Shown: positions 18,110 through 26,709 of the stretch, one piece after another
Position numbering within the stretch: the first letter of the stretch is position 1
Layout of the letters: each line of letters begins with the position of its first letter
Assembly (NCBI GenBank): GCA_009927275.1
Contig: RFNG01000091.1
Coordinates: 1 to 36,354 of the forward strand
DNA: 36,354 nucleotides
Source: Sphingobacteriia bacterium
GTDB lineage: Bacteria; Bacteroidota; Bacteroidia; B-17B0; Aurantibacillaceae
Reading direction: 5' to 3'
The notes under the pieces: generated by a model
The model's input: the letters and a program-made list of their open reading frames with translations, nothing else
Database searches by the model: none
Told to the model about the DNA's origin: nothing
Translations under genes and position numbers: made by a program

Positions 18110-19786
18110 ATGAGCAATTTAAAAACTGTTATTACAACTTTAAATGCCAAGTACATACATACAAATTTAGCAGTAAGAATTCTGTATCAGCTAAATAAAT
18201 TACGCATTCCTAATTTATTTTGGAAAGAATTTACCATCAAGCAGTCCACGGATGAAATTGTTAATGACCTCTTGACTTATGACCGTATTGCATTTAGTTG
18301 TTACATCTGGAATATTACGCCCACTTTACAATGTATTCAGCAATTAAAATTACATAACCCTCAGGTTAAAATATTTTTAGGCGGCCCTGAAGTCAGCTAC
18401 GATGCAGAACAATTATTAAGTCAGTATCCCATTGATGCCATTTGTTACGATGAAGGTGAAATCCCCTTTTCGGAATGGATTCAAAACAGTGAACGACCCG
18501 AAACCATAGCTGGCATTTGCTGGAAAAAAAATACAACAATTGTTCGAAATCCTCCAGCATTAAAAACACCCACGGCATGTATTGCAACCATACAACCTTA
18601 TGCCGATGACCCGCTTACAGAGCTGGCAAATAAAGTATTATATATTGAAACGTCTCGCGGATGCCCTTATAAATGTCACTTTTGTTTGGCTAGCCTTGAT
18701 AATAAAGTACGGTACCTTCCTGAAACCTATATTTTTGAAACACTGCGGTTTTTAATTCAACATGGTAAAACGATAAAATTTTTAGATCGCACCTTTAATT
18801 TAAAAAAAGAGTTTACTTTAAAAATATTTGATTTTATTGTAAAACATCATAAACCCCATCAAACCTTTCAGTTTGAAATAACCAGTGATATTTTACATCC
18901 CGATATAATTTCCTACATACGTACGAAAATTCCGCCGGGCCTTTTACGTTTTGAAATTGGAATACAGAGCATACATGCGTCTACCAATAAAGCCGTTGCA
19001 CGCATTCAAAATTTTGAAAAAACAAAATCTGTAATCTCACAAATACAGGGCTATGTCACCTTACATTTAGATTTAATCGCAGGCCTGCCCTATGAGCAAT
19101 TTACGGATATCACAAAAGGCATAGATGCCGTAATGGCCTTATTTCCTGATGAATTGCAATTGGGCATTTTAAAATTTCTTAAAGGCACACCACTGCGAAA
19201 TTATGAAAACTTCCACTATAAATTTTCACCCGATCCGCCTTATACATTAATAAGCAGTGATTTTTTAAGCACCACCGAAGTGGCAGATATTATTTGTATA
19301 GAATGGGCACTAGACAGTCTTTGGAATGGCGGTAAAATGAAGCATTGGGTAAGGTATATGTGCAACACCTATTCTATAAGTCAAGTGTTGTTACAGTTTG
19401 GTAAAACAGTTCAACAACATTTTAATACTGTTACGTATTCAATGCGCGATTTATTTAATGCTGCTATACAGTTAATTCAAGCAAATTATTGCCACGATTT
19501 GTATGCACGGCACGTACTAGCCTTAGATTACTACACACATTTTAAAATAAAACCTGCGGCTTTAGTTATACAACCACTTCAAGGCCTTGAAAAAAAACAA
19601 ATTTGTAAAGCCGTGGGCATAACAGCACACTTAGGATCGTGTATGGTAATTCCATTTAATTTTGATGTACAGCATTGGTTGGTTTCAAATCAAATACGGC
19701 CGCAACACCATTTACAGGTTTTTCAGTATACGGGTATTGCAAAGCCCCAATTAGTAAGGTATGTGCAAGATGCTGAGGCGGTGTAA
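18110..19786 (+). CDS. B12-binding-domain radical SAM protein with DUF4080-type C-terminus
   Basis: A 558-residue cytoplasmic protein. Residues about 1-140 form a cobalamin-binding-like Rossmann domain; TTLNAKYIHTNLAVRIL (9-25) and FLGGPEVSYDAE (89-100) are typical, but the classical DxHxxG cobalt-ligand motif is absent. The radical SAM core (about 175-385) has GCPYKCHFC with the [4Fe-4S] cysteines at 185, 189 and 192 (CX3CX2C) and an IGIQS segment. The remaining 170 residues match the DUF4080 type. The reaction is unknown; relatives are proposed to be methyltransferases or tRNA/metabolite-modifying enzymes without proof. Expressed from its own plus-strand start; TACATTTA at 18060-18067 is a possible -7 box. 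The 3' end overlaps the next, secreted-protein gene. Confidence 0.88.
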   Translation: MSNLKTVITTLNAKYIHTNLAVRILYQLNKLRIPNLFWKEFTIKQSTDEIVNDLLTYDRIAFSCYIWNITPTLQCIQQLKLHNPQVKIFLGGPEVSYDAEQLLSQYPIDAICYDEGEIPFSEWIQNSERPETIAGICWKKNTTIVRNPPALKTPTACIATIQPYADDPLTELANKVLYIETSRGCPYKCHFCLASLDNKVRYLPETYIFETLRFLIQHGKTIKFLDRTFNLKKEFTLKIFDFIVKHHKPHQTFQFEITSDILHPDIISYIRTKIPPGLLRFEIGIQSIHASTNKAVARIQNFEKTKSVISQIQGYVTLHLDLIAGLPYEQFTDITKGIDAVMALFPDELQLGILKFLKGTPLRNYENFHYKFSPDPPYTLISSDFLSTTEVADIICIEWALDSLWNGGKMKHWVRYMCNTYSISQVLLQFGKTVQQHFNTVTYSMRDLFNAAIQLIQANYCHDLYARHVLALDYYTHFKIKPAALVIQPLQGLEKKQICKAVGITAHLGSCMVIPFNFDVQHWLVSNQIRPQHHLQVFQYTGIAKPQLVRYVQDAEAV

Positions 19787-20381
19787 TTTTATAATTTTGT
19801 ATATACTTTGTGTGTACACGGTTTCATCACAACGCTTGGCAAACGTTCAATTGTATCCTCAAAACAATCAGGTTCTCATACATTTTGTCATTACAGCAGG
19901 CACCTCATGTTCGGGTTATAAAATAGCACATAGTTCAGACGGTGTAACGTATCAAACGATTCACGAATATCCTCAAATTTGCGGTGCAAGCGGAACCGAC
20001 GAACCCTTTGATGTTGTGCATACAAGCCCAATGCTAAATCAAATAAATTATTATAAAATTGAAGTATTTCCCTTTGATCAAGAATACGCTTCTGTTTTTG
20101 TGCCGCAAAGCACTTCAACAGGTACTCTGTGGGTTTGTCCAAATCCGCTTTCTAAAAATCAAAACCAGGTAATGTTAAAAGTTGCCGGACATCAAAAATC
20201 AAAATTACAAGGCTTTATTTGCAGTTCTGATGGAATACGGCTTTGTGATTTACATGTAACCCTTACAGCGGGTAGTACACTGGTAAACGTCCAATTTCCT
20301 TCTGACGGTCTTTATTACTTTGTATTAACCGACGGCATCGGGGTTTTTAGTGCACCTTGTTTGGTGTTTTCACCACACTAA
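19770..20381 (+). CDS. Small secreted protein with probable type IX sorting-like domain
   Basis: About 203 residues if translation starts at ATG 19770; an upstream in-frame ATG at 19761 is also possible. The N-terminus (MLRRCNFIILYILCVYTVSSQ) is a signal peptide. Residues about 22-120 look like a fibronectin-III-like unit with the KIAHSSDGVTYQTI pattern and a Cys pair. Residues about 123-203 (VCPNPLSKNQNQVMLKV ... LYYFVLTDG) resemble the C-terminal domain that directs Bacteroidota proteins through the type IX secretion system, although the last strand is unusual. There is little room for any cargo beyond one domain. It overlaps the radical SAM gene by 17 bases, suggesting coupling. Its role is unknown. 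Confidence 0.72.
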   Translation: MLRRCNFIILYILCVYTVSSQRLANVQLYPQNNQVLIHFVITAGTSCSGYKIAHSSDGVTYQTIHEYPQICGASGTDEPFDVVHTSPMLNQINYYKIEVFPFDQEYASVFVPQSTSTGTLWVCPNPLSKNQNQVMLKVAGHQKSKLQGFICSSDGIRLCDLHVTLTAGSTLVNVQFPSDGLYYFVLTDGIGVFSAPCLVFSPH

Positions 20382-20755
20382 TTTACTTTTCGTCCAATAA
20401 TTTCGCATTCTTCATAACCGCCCAGACCACCATTACGTCGTAAATAAAAACAGCTGTCGTTACGCAGTATTATTTCTATAAAATTTCCAGGCCATCCTGC
20501 ATCGTAATAATAACCATCTGAATCTGGCATAAAAACCTGATATATGCCGGGCCCTTTAATTATTACAGAATCATTTAATTTCGGAATAAGTTCAAAGCGG
20601 TATTCATAAAGGGTGTCTTTGGCATTTTGATACATAATCCACGATTTATCACGTTTTGTACCATTATAAGATCCTGTATACGAATTTTTATATAGGCCCA
20701 AATCTTTTGAACATGCAAAACCAAGAATGATCAAATATATATAGTACTGTTTCAA
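20378..20755 (-). CDS. Putative lipoprotein, unknown function
   Basis: A 125-residue product. The only usable in-frame start is a TTG at 20753-20755, because a stop lies just upstream. The N-terminus KQYYIYLIILGFACSKD is a short lipoprotein-like signal with Cys after GFA, a loose lipobox acceptable in Bacteroidota. The mature part is rich in Tyr, Asp and Gly (YTGSYNGTKRDKSW, DSDGYYYDAGWPG) and looks beta-stranded. No family recognised. The gene lies 6 bases downstream of the restored end of the epimerase gene and overlaps the end of the plus-strand secreted-protein gene by 4 bases. Confidence 0.6.
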   Translation of the reverse strand: MKQYYIYLIILGFACSKDLGLYKNSYTGSYNGTKRDKSWIMYQNAKDTLYEYRFELIPKLNDSVIIKGPGIYQVFMPDSDGYYYDAGWPGNFIEIILRNDSCFYLRRNGGLGGYEECEIIGRKVN

Positions 20756-20761
20756 GAAGAT

Positions 20762-21743
20762 TTAATTAAAATACTTCCAATACCATGCAATGGCTTGTTC
20801 AAGACCTTGTTTCCAGGTATGCGTGGGCTTGTATCCCATCACGCTGAGCCTTTTTCAATAGATGCAAGTGAATGAGCAATATCGCCTTCGCGCTTGGCCC
20901 AATTGTATGGGTATCTCAGCAATTTTCAGAATCGTAAACCGATAGCAATTGCCTAATGGTTTCAGTTAAATCTACTAAACGGCATCGGTCACCTACAGCG
21001 GTATTAAACACTTGTGCATTTACATGTGTTGCATCAGCTGTTGCTGCCAAATGATTCATTTGAACCACATTAGCCACATAGGTGAAATCTCGCGATTGTT
21101 CTCCGTCACCAAAAATGAGTGGTGCCTCGTGCTTAATAAAATGTTGAATAAATTTAGGTATCGCGGCAGCATAGGCGCCTAGGGGATCTTGCCGTTCGCC
21201 AAAAACATTAAAATACCGTAAACCGGTTACGGATAATCCATAGTTTAAATGAAATACATGGGCATAAAGTTCGTTGGCCAGTTTAGTTACCGCATAGGTT
21301 GAAAGCGGTTTACCAATATGATCTTCGGTTTTTGGAAGTTTTTCAGAATCGCCATAGGTTGAAGAACTTGCAGCATAAACTAAACGCTGTACGCCTTGAT
21401 CACGGGCCGCAATTAAAACATTTAAAAAACCGTCAATGTTAACCTGTGTACTGGTAATAGGATCATTTATAGATCTGGGCACCGAACCCAGTGCGGCCTC
21501 GTGTAAAATAATATCACAGCCTTTGGCGGCTCTTAAACAAGTTGACAAATCACGAATATCGCCCTCAATCAGTGTAAACGTTTTTCGGTTTAAAAAGGGC
21601 TCAATATTAGAGCGTTTACCGTTTGCAAAATTGTCTAAACACACTACATGATTATTGTATCGCAATAAGTCTTCACATAAATGTGAGCCAATAAAACCGG
21701 CACCACCGGTAACTAATACACGCTTCTGTTCAATATGCCGCAT
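20762..21743 (-). pseudogene. UDP-sugar 4-epimerase (WbpP/TviC-like SDR), twice frameshifted in this sequence
   Basis: NAD-dependent extended SDR. Seen are the NAD motif TGGAGFIGS (12-20), HEAALGSVPRSINDP (81-95, characteristic of UDP-GlcNAc 4-epimerases such as WbpP), SSSTYGD, the catalytic STYAVTK (Tyr150, Lys154), LRYFNVFGERQDP and the GDGEQSRDF substrate segment. The frame stops at 20916 after LSVYDSENC. One added base near 20921-20924 gives ENLLRYPYNWAKREGDIAHS, in which KREGDIAHSLASIEK is a conserved family segment. A second added base near 20840 gives LMGYKPTHTWKQGLEQA and then AIAWYWKYF, ending at 20762. If intact, it would make UDP-GalNAc or a related sugar for the nearby polysaccharide operon. 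Two closely spaced shifts could mean decay or sequence error. Confidence 0.85.
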
Positions 21744-21792
21744 GGCTTAAAGATACAGAATTAGGCATGAGTTTATTTCATATTTTTACATC

Positions 21793-22566
21793 ATGAAGTT
21801 GCTGTGTAAGTTCCTGTTAATGGTTGGGCTTCCTTGCTGTATTGTGGCTCAACAAACCGATTCACAGGGCAGAAAACAGGGCGTTTGGACCAAGTACGAT
21901 GCGGTTTCTGGCGACCTCTTATATCGGGGTACCTTTGCAGATGATCGCCCTGTAGGCACATTTACTTTTTACTATCCCGGGGAGCAAATAAAAAGCATTC
22001 TGCACTATAAGCTTGACGGCAAAATTATATATGCTAAATTGTTTCATCCCGAGGGCACAAACATGGCCAGTGGCAAATATGTTGGGCGTGAAATTCGAGA
22101 TAGCGTTTGGACATTCTATGATATTAATGGTGCTATTTTATCAGTTGAGACTTACCGCTACGGAAAAAAACATGGCCCGTCTGTAATTTATTTACCGGAC
22201 GGTACAAAAAGCCGTGAAATTATATACCGTAATGATACACTTAACGGACCTGTAGTAGAATATCTTGACGGCACGCAGATTAAATTTAAAGGATTTTATA
22301 AAAATGGCGCTTTAGAGGGCGAAGCCACGTATTACCGAACAGATGGCACTATCTCCAGTACAGGGCAATACCGTAACGGCATTCGCGAAGGATTTTGGAT
22401 GCGAATGGATAAAAAAACAAAATCCCCAGTAAAAGAATTTTATTTAAATGGTCAGTTACTAACCGAATCAGAAACCCGAGCGCATTTAGAGCAATTAAAA
22501 AAAGCCAAAGTGCCTAAGTCCGGATTTAAAACGCCGGTAAAAACGCCATCAAAGCGAAAATCGTGA
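21793..22566 (+). CDS. MORN-repeat secreted/periplasmic protein (YwqK-like)
   Basis: A 257-residue protein with a signal peptide (MKLLCKFLLMVGLPCCIVAQ) and about seven MORN-type repeats of 20-25 residues from about residue 25 to 210, for example GVWTKYD, GTFTFYYPGEQ, HGPSVIYLPDGT and GEATYYRTDGT. Databases often label such proteins as YwqK-family antitoxins, but no toxin-like gene is adjacent, so that label should not be read as function. The tail (about 225-257) is Lys/Pro-rich. Its stop codon overlaps the GTG start of mnmA by 4 bases. A role at the envelope is inferred only from the signal peptide. Confidence 0.75.
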   Translation: MKLLCKFLLMVGLPCCIVAQQTDSQGRKQGVWTKYDAVSGDLLYRGTFADDRPVGTFTFYYPGEQIKSILHYKLDGKIIYAKLFHPEGTNMASGKYVGREIRDSVWTFYDINGAILSVETYRYGKKHGPSVIYLPDGTKSREIIYRNDTLNGPVVEYLDGTQIKFKGFYKNGALEGEATYYRTDGTISSTGQYRNGIREGFWMRMDKKTKSPVKEFYLNGQLLTESETRAHLEQLKKAKVPKSGFKTPVKTPSKRKS

Positions 22567-23672
22567 GTACAAAAGGCAGGGTCTTAGTGGCCATGAGCGG
22601 TGGAATCGACAGCAGCGTAGCGGCCCTTATGTTGCATCATCAGGGGTATGAAGTCATCGGAATGACCATGAAAACATGGGACTATCAAAGTTCAGGTGCT
22701 TCCAAGCGGGAAACGGGATGTTGCAGCCTCGACAGTATACAAGATGCCCGGGATGTAGCGGTTCAAAATGGATTTCCTCATTATATTTTGGATATACGTG
22801 AAGACTTTGGCGCATCCATAATAGATAATTTTGTTAACGAATACCTTGCCGGTCGAACGCCAAATCCCTGTGTATTGTGCAATACGCATATTAAATGGGA
22901 GGCCCTGCTTAAGCGTGCCGATATGTTAAACTGCCATTATATTGCCACAGGACATTATGCCAATATCAGGTTTGAAAATGGGCGCTATATCATATCCAAA
23001 GGGCGTGATTCCAGTAAAGACCAAACCTATGTGCTTTGGGGCTTATCGCAACAATGCCTCAGCAGAACCTTATTGCCTTTGGGGGGCTATTTAAAAACTG
23101 AAATTCGAGACATGGCAAGGGCGTATGGATTTTCACACTTGGCACAAAAAAGCGAAAGCTATGACATCTGTTTTATACCGGATAACGATTACCGCACGTT
23201 TTTAAATCATCGTATACCTGGCCTTGAACAACAACTTCAGGGAGGTTCATTTATGTATAAAAATAAATTTGTTGGAACCCATAGGGGATATCCCTATTAT
23301 ACTGTGGGTCAACGTAAAGGACTTGAAATAGCTTTAGGACATCCCGTTTATGTTACCGGTATTGAGCCAGAAACCAATACAGTTTTTTTAGGTGATGAAG
23401 CGGACTTAAAAGATCAACAAATGCATATTCGGGATATTAATCTTATCAAATACGCGCAATTACCGGATAATTTTCAAGCACTTACCAAAATACGCTATAA
23501 AGATCGCGGTACCACAGCTACACTGCATCAGCAAGATACCGGCATAGAAGTAATTTTTCACCAAGCGGTATCTGCTATTGCGCCGGGACAAAGTGCGGTA
23601 TTTTACGAGGGAGACGATGTGGTGGGCGGTGGATTTATAAAACGAAACACGCAAAGGTTATTAAAGCCTTAG
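22563..23672 (+). CDS. mnmA: tRNA-specific 2-thiouridylase MnmA
   Basis: A 369-residue enzyme that thiolates U34 of tRNA-Lys, -Glu and -Gln, using ATP and persulfide sulfur. The PP-loop is AMSGGIDSSVA (10-20), the catalytic Cys lies in NPCVLCN (Cys103) and the persulfide-bearing Cys in SYDICFIPD (Cys203). The tRNA-contacting GHYANI and KDQTYVLW segments and the C-terminal beta-barrel (about 250-369) are present. Length is normal. Translation starts at a GTG (22563) within the stop codon of the MORN gene, so expression is probably coupled. The fabD gene follows after a 65-base gap with its own promoter candidate. Confidence 0.96.
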   Translation: MSTKGRVLVAMSGGIDSSVAALMLHHQGYEVIGMTMKTWDYQSSGASKRETGCCSLDSIQDARDVAVQNGFPHYILDIREDFGASIIDNFVNEYLAGRTPNPCVLCNTHIKWEALLKRADMLNCHYIATGHYANIRFENGRYIISKGRDSSKDQTYVLWGLSQQCLSRTLLPLGGYLKTEIRDMARAYGFSHLAQKSESYDICFIPDNDYRTFLNHRIPGLEQQLQGGSFMYKNKFVGTHRGYPYYTVGQRKGLEIALGHPVYVTGIEPETNTVFLGDEADLKDQQMHIRDINLIKYAQLPDNFQALTKIRYKDRGTTATLHQQDTGIEVIFHQAVSAIAPGQSAVFYEGDDVVGGGFIKRNTQRLLKP

Positions 23673-23684
23673 GGTTGATTAGTT

Positions 23685-23717
23685 TTTGTTTTACCTAAAC
23701 CAGTATTTTAAAATTTG
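23685..23717 (+). promoter_or_regulatory. Candidate Bacteroidetes-type promoter for fabD
   Basis: TTTG at 23685-23688 and AAAATTTG at 23710-23717 are separated by 21 bases, matching the TTTG-N19-21-TAnnTTTG layout of Bacteroidetes sigma-ABfr promoters with one mismatch in the -7 box. The fabD ATG follows 20 bases later. Confidence 0.45.
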
Positions 23718-23737
23718 CATTAGTTTAAAGCTCAATT

Positions 23738-24610
23738 ATGAAACGCGTATTTGTATTTCCAGGTCAGGGCTCTCAGTTTGCAGGAATGGGAAAAGACCTT
23801 TACGAACAACATTCCGCTGCCCGCGATATGTTTCAATTAGCCAACACTATTTTAGGTTTTAATATAACAGAGATAATGTTTGGCACGGATGAGGCCGCAC
23901 TTAGAGAAACCCGTGTTACGCAGCCTGCAATTTTTATTCATTCGGTAATTTCGTACCATACAAATTTTAAAAATCAAATACCAGACATGGTGGCTGGGCA
24001 CTCATTAGGTGAGTTTACGGCTTTGGTTGTTAACGGTACGTTACAATTTGAAGACGCATTAAAACTTGTTGCACGTCGTGCTACCGCCATGCAACACGCC
24101 TGTGAACTCCAGCCGGGTACAATGGCTGCAGTTTTAAGCTTGGAAGATGATCGTGTTGCAGAAATTTGCAATACTATCAGTAAACCCGGTCATACGGTTG
24201 TAGCTGCTAATTACAATTGTCCCGGCCAGCTTGTTATTTCAGGGCACTTAGCGGCTGTACAAGAAGCCTGTGAGGCATTAAAGGCGGCAGGCGCAAAACG
24301 CGCTGTTATGTTGCCCGTAGGGGGTGCATTTCATTCCCCGTTAATGCAATCTGCGGCAGATGCCTTAGACACAGCAATTTCACAAACACCTTTTAATATA
24401 CCTGTATGTCCGGTATATCAAAACGTTACTGCTCAGGGCACAACCAATCCCGAAGCTATTCGGCTACAATTAAGTGCTCAACTTACCGCTCCGGTGCGTT
24501 GGACGCAAAGTATATTACAAATGCATTATGATGGCGCCACGCAGTTTGATGAGGTGGGGCCTGGCAGTGTTTTAAGCGGTTTAATTAAAAAAATAATTCC
24601 TAAATCATGA
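23738..24610 (+). CDS. fabD: Malonyl-CoA:ACP transacylase FabD
   Basis: A 290-residue acyltransferase loading malonyl groups onto ACP for fatty-acid synthesis in the cytoplasm. The N-terminal FPGQGSQFAGMG (7-18), nucleophile motif GHSLGE with Ser89 (87-92), the malonate-binding Arg near 114 (ARRATAM), and GAFHSPLM with catalytic His199 are all present, as is the C-terminal EVGPGSVLSGL. Length is normal. It overlaps the following barrel-like gene by 4 bases (ATGA) and is preceded by a promoter candidate. No other fab gene is adjacent. Confidence 0.97.
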   Translation: MKRVFVFPGQGSQFAGMGKDLYEQHSAARDMFQLANTILGFNITEIMFGTDEAALRETRVTQPAIFIHSVISYHTNFKNQIPDMVAGHSLGEFTALVVNGTLQFEDALKLVARRATAMQHACELQPGTMAAVLSLEDDRVAEICNTISKPGHTVVAANYNCPGQLVISGHLAAVQEACEALKAAGAKRAVMLPVGGAFHSPLMQSAADALDTAISQTPFNIPVCPVYQNVTAQGTTNPEAIRLQLSAQLTAPVRWTQSILQMHYDGATQFDEVGPGSVLSGLIKKIIPKS

Positions 24611-25344
24611 GGTATACAAACGGATGTAATATCGTAATGGTTCTGTTTATGTTTTTATTTAGCCAAGTTGTATTTTCTCAAAAGCGTTTAAAAGGCTATG
24701 GAATTTATGGAGGTGTAACGACTTCGGCGCATGAGTACATAAACTTAGATGCGCATAAAATGGAGTTGGCGCTTTTAGAGCGTTATTTTTATACGCGCAA
24801 TCATCAGTCAAAAGAATATGTGTCATGGGCTGCAGGCATTTTTGGAGAGTGGGCATTAACCGGCCCATTGTTTTTGCAAAGTGAGTTGGAATACATCAAT
24901 AAGGGGGCTCAGGAAAAGCCGTATGTAAATATTTACACACTTGAACGTACCGAAAACTTTCTTAGTAACACCTATACTTATTTCACATGGAATACTGCAT
25001 TAAAATATTATTTTAAACCTCAAACCTGGTATGCCATGTCGGGTGTTCGCCTAGAGTATTTGTTTAAGTCTAGTACGCCGGTATTTTCAGAATTCAGTTC
25101 ACAGTTTCCAAAAATATGGTACGGAGGGGATATCGCACTGGGGTATGAATTTCCAATAAAAAAACGTGCTCACGGCTTTATTGAATTCCATTATAATCCT
25201 GATCTTTTATGGCATTATCATAAGCAAATACGAATTAAAAACCGAACCCTTGAACTGCGCACGGGTATTGTAATACGCGAACGAAAACGCCGTATTGACG
25301 ATTGTAATGCGCCCAAGTACAACGGTCCAAAATATCCCATGTAA
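24607..25344 (+). CDS. Putative outer-membrane beta-barrel protein
   Basis: A 245-residue protein with a signal peptide (hydrophobic segment about 8-24, cleavage near VVFS-Q). The mature region alternates polar and aromatic residues in short strands (LYGGVTTS-like YGIYGGVTT, WAAGIFGEWAL, LFLQSELEYI, YTYFTWNTALKYYF, GVRLEYLF, GDIALGYEF, GFIEFHYNP, LELRTGIVI), consistent with a small PorT/OmpW-like beta-barrel. No conserved name recognised. The final 25 residues are basic and not strand-like (IRERKRRIDDC...). It overlaps fabD by 4 bases, and the alanine dehydrogenase ATG follows one base after its stop. Confidence 0.65.
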   Translation: MRYTNGCNIVMVLFMFLFSQVVFSQKRLKGYGIYGGVTTSAHEYINLDAHKMELALLERYFYTRNHQSKEYVSWAAGIFGEWALTGPLFLQSELEYINKGAQEKPYVNIYTLERTENFLSNTYTYFTWNTALKYYFKPQTWYAMSGVRLEYLFKSSTPVFSEFSSQFPKIWYGGDIALGYEFPIKKRAHGFIEFHYNPDLLWHYHKQIRIKNRTLELRTGIVIRERKRRIDDCNAPKYNGPKYPM

Positions 25345-25345
25345 T

Positions 25346-26566
25346 ATGACTGTAATGACCAAAGACGTGCTGTTTGCTTTAACCAAAGGTGCTATGATGC
25401 CACAGGCAGAAACCTTGGAAGTAAGCAAATCTAAAAATCAAATTTTTATTGGAATTCCCAAAGAAATTGCCTTTCAAGAAAACCGTGTGCCCTTGGTTCC
25501 AGATGCGGTTGCACTACTTGTTAATAATGGGCACCGGGTTTGTATGGAGCGTGGAGCGGGACTGGCCGCACATTTTTCAGATCACGAATACAGTGAAGCG
25601 GGCGCCGAACTTACAGATAGTCCAAAAGCAGTTTATAAAGCCGATTTAATAATTAAAATAGCGCCGCCTACCTTAGAAGAAATAGAATATATGCAACCCC
25701 GGCAAACACTTTTAAGCGCTTTGCAGCTCACCGTACAACCGGAGGATTTTTTAAGAAAATTAATTCGAAAACGGGTGCATTCGGTAGCTTTTGATCTCAT
25801 TTTAGACGAGGCTGGAATTTTTCCAGTAATTCGTGCTATGGGCGAAATTGCAGGTGGTGCCAGCATAACCATTGCAGCAGAATTATTAAGCAATGTAAAT
25901 CAGGGCATGGGATCTGTATTAGGTGGAATAAGTGGTATTTCGCCCACGGAAGTTGTAATTATAGGCGCCGGAACGGTTGGAGAATTTGCAGCACGGGCTG
26001 CATTGGGACTGGGTGCAACCGTTAAGGTTTTCGATCGTTCTACCAGCCGATTGCGACGTTTACAAAGTCAATTGGGCGCACGTGTTTTTACTTCAGTAAT
26101 CATTCCCAAGGTGTTAGAAAAACATTTAAAAACAGCCGATGTAGCTATTGGTGCACTGCGCGCCTCCGAGGGTCGCACACCCTGTGTTGTTACCGAATCT
26201 ATGGTTCGTGAAATGAAAACGTCAGCGGTAATAATTGATGTAAGCATTGATCAGGGTGGCGTTTTTGAAACTTCAGAAGTAACAAACCATACCAATCCTG
26301 TATTTCGTAAACATGACGTAATTCATTATGGTGTACCAAATATAAATAGCAGAGTAGCGCGCACGGCATCGTATGCGTTAAGTAATATTTTATCTCAGGT
26401 GGTTATAAATATGGGAAATGAAGGCGGTTTTGAAGGTCTTATTCGAAAAGATTCTGGATTTCGAAACGGGGTGTACTTACTAAACGGATCTGTAACGAAT
26501 TCGTTTTTAGCAGAGTCTTTTAATTTGCCATACAAAGACATTCACTTGTTAATGGCAGCAATGTAA
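25346..26566 (+). CDS. ald: Alanine dehydrogenase, Bacteroidetes-type
   Basis: About 406 residues from ATG 25346, one base after the previous stop; an in-frame ATG at 25295 lies inside the previous gene and adds non-conserved residues. The enzyme interconverts L-alanine with pyruvate and ammonia using NAD. IGIPKEIAFQENRVPLVP contains the substrate-contacting Arg and Lys region, and VVIIGAGTVGEFAARAALGLG is the Rossmann NAD-binding motif followed by the acidic VFDRS. VSIDQGG is also conserved. The usual catalytic His segment (TYLHLA in characterised enzymes) reads SALQLT, with Gln. As far as I recall this change occurs in other Bacteroidota members annotated as alanine dehydrogenase, so the exact substrate is less certain than the fold. 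Confidence 0.85.
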   Translation: MTVMTKDVLFALTKGAMMPQAETLEVSKSKNQIFIGIPKEIAFQENRVPLVPDAVALLVNNGHRVCMERGAGLAAHFSDHEYSEAGAELTDSPKAVYKADLIIKIAPPTLEEIEYMQPRQTLLSALQLTVQPEDFLRKLIRKRVHSVAFDLILDEAGIFPVIRAMGEIAGGASITIAAELLSNVNQGMGSVLGGISGISPTEVVIIGAGTVGEFAARAALGLGATVKVFDRSTSRLRRLQSQLGARVFTSVIIPKVLEKHLKTADVAIGALRASEGRTPCVVTESMVREMKTSAVIIDVSIDQGGVFETSEVTNHTNPVFRKHDVIHYGVPNINSRVARTASYALSNILSQVVINMGNEGGFEGLIRKDSGFRNGVYLLNGSVTNSFLAESFNLPYKDIHLLMAAM

Positions 26567-26709
26567 GACATATAGTTGTTCTAAACAGGGCTTTTTATTT
26601 GTTTGTATTGCTTTCAATAAAATGACACATGTATAGCTGTGTGTTAAATACAATTAATAGTAACCTCGAAAGGACATTTGCGGGCTAATTTATTCAGTAC
26701 TTTTATAAT
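26567..26709 (+). promoter_or_regulatory. Intergenic region upstream of the M20 peptidase
   Basis: This 143-base gap holds a 5-base stem with 4-base loop (TATTG-CTTT-CAATA) and a weak ACACA/TGTGT dyad, neither a clear terminator. GACATTTG at about 26674-26681 and TACTTTTA at about 26698-26705 each differ by one base from TAnnTTTG and could be -7 boxes for the peptidase, but neither has a well-spaced TTG upstream. Confidence 0.25.

Noticed and set aside
21793-22566. Reading the MORN-repeat gene as a toxin-antitoxin antitoxin
   Set aside because: That database label is not supported by any adjacent toxin-like gene, and the protein has a signal peptide.
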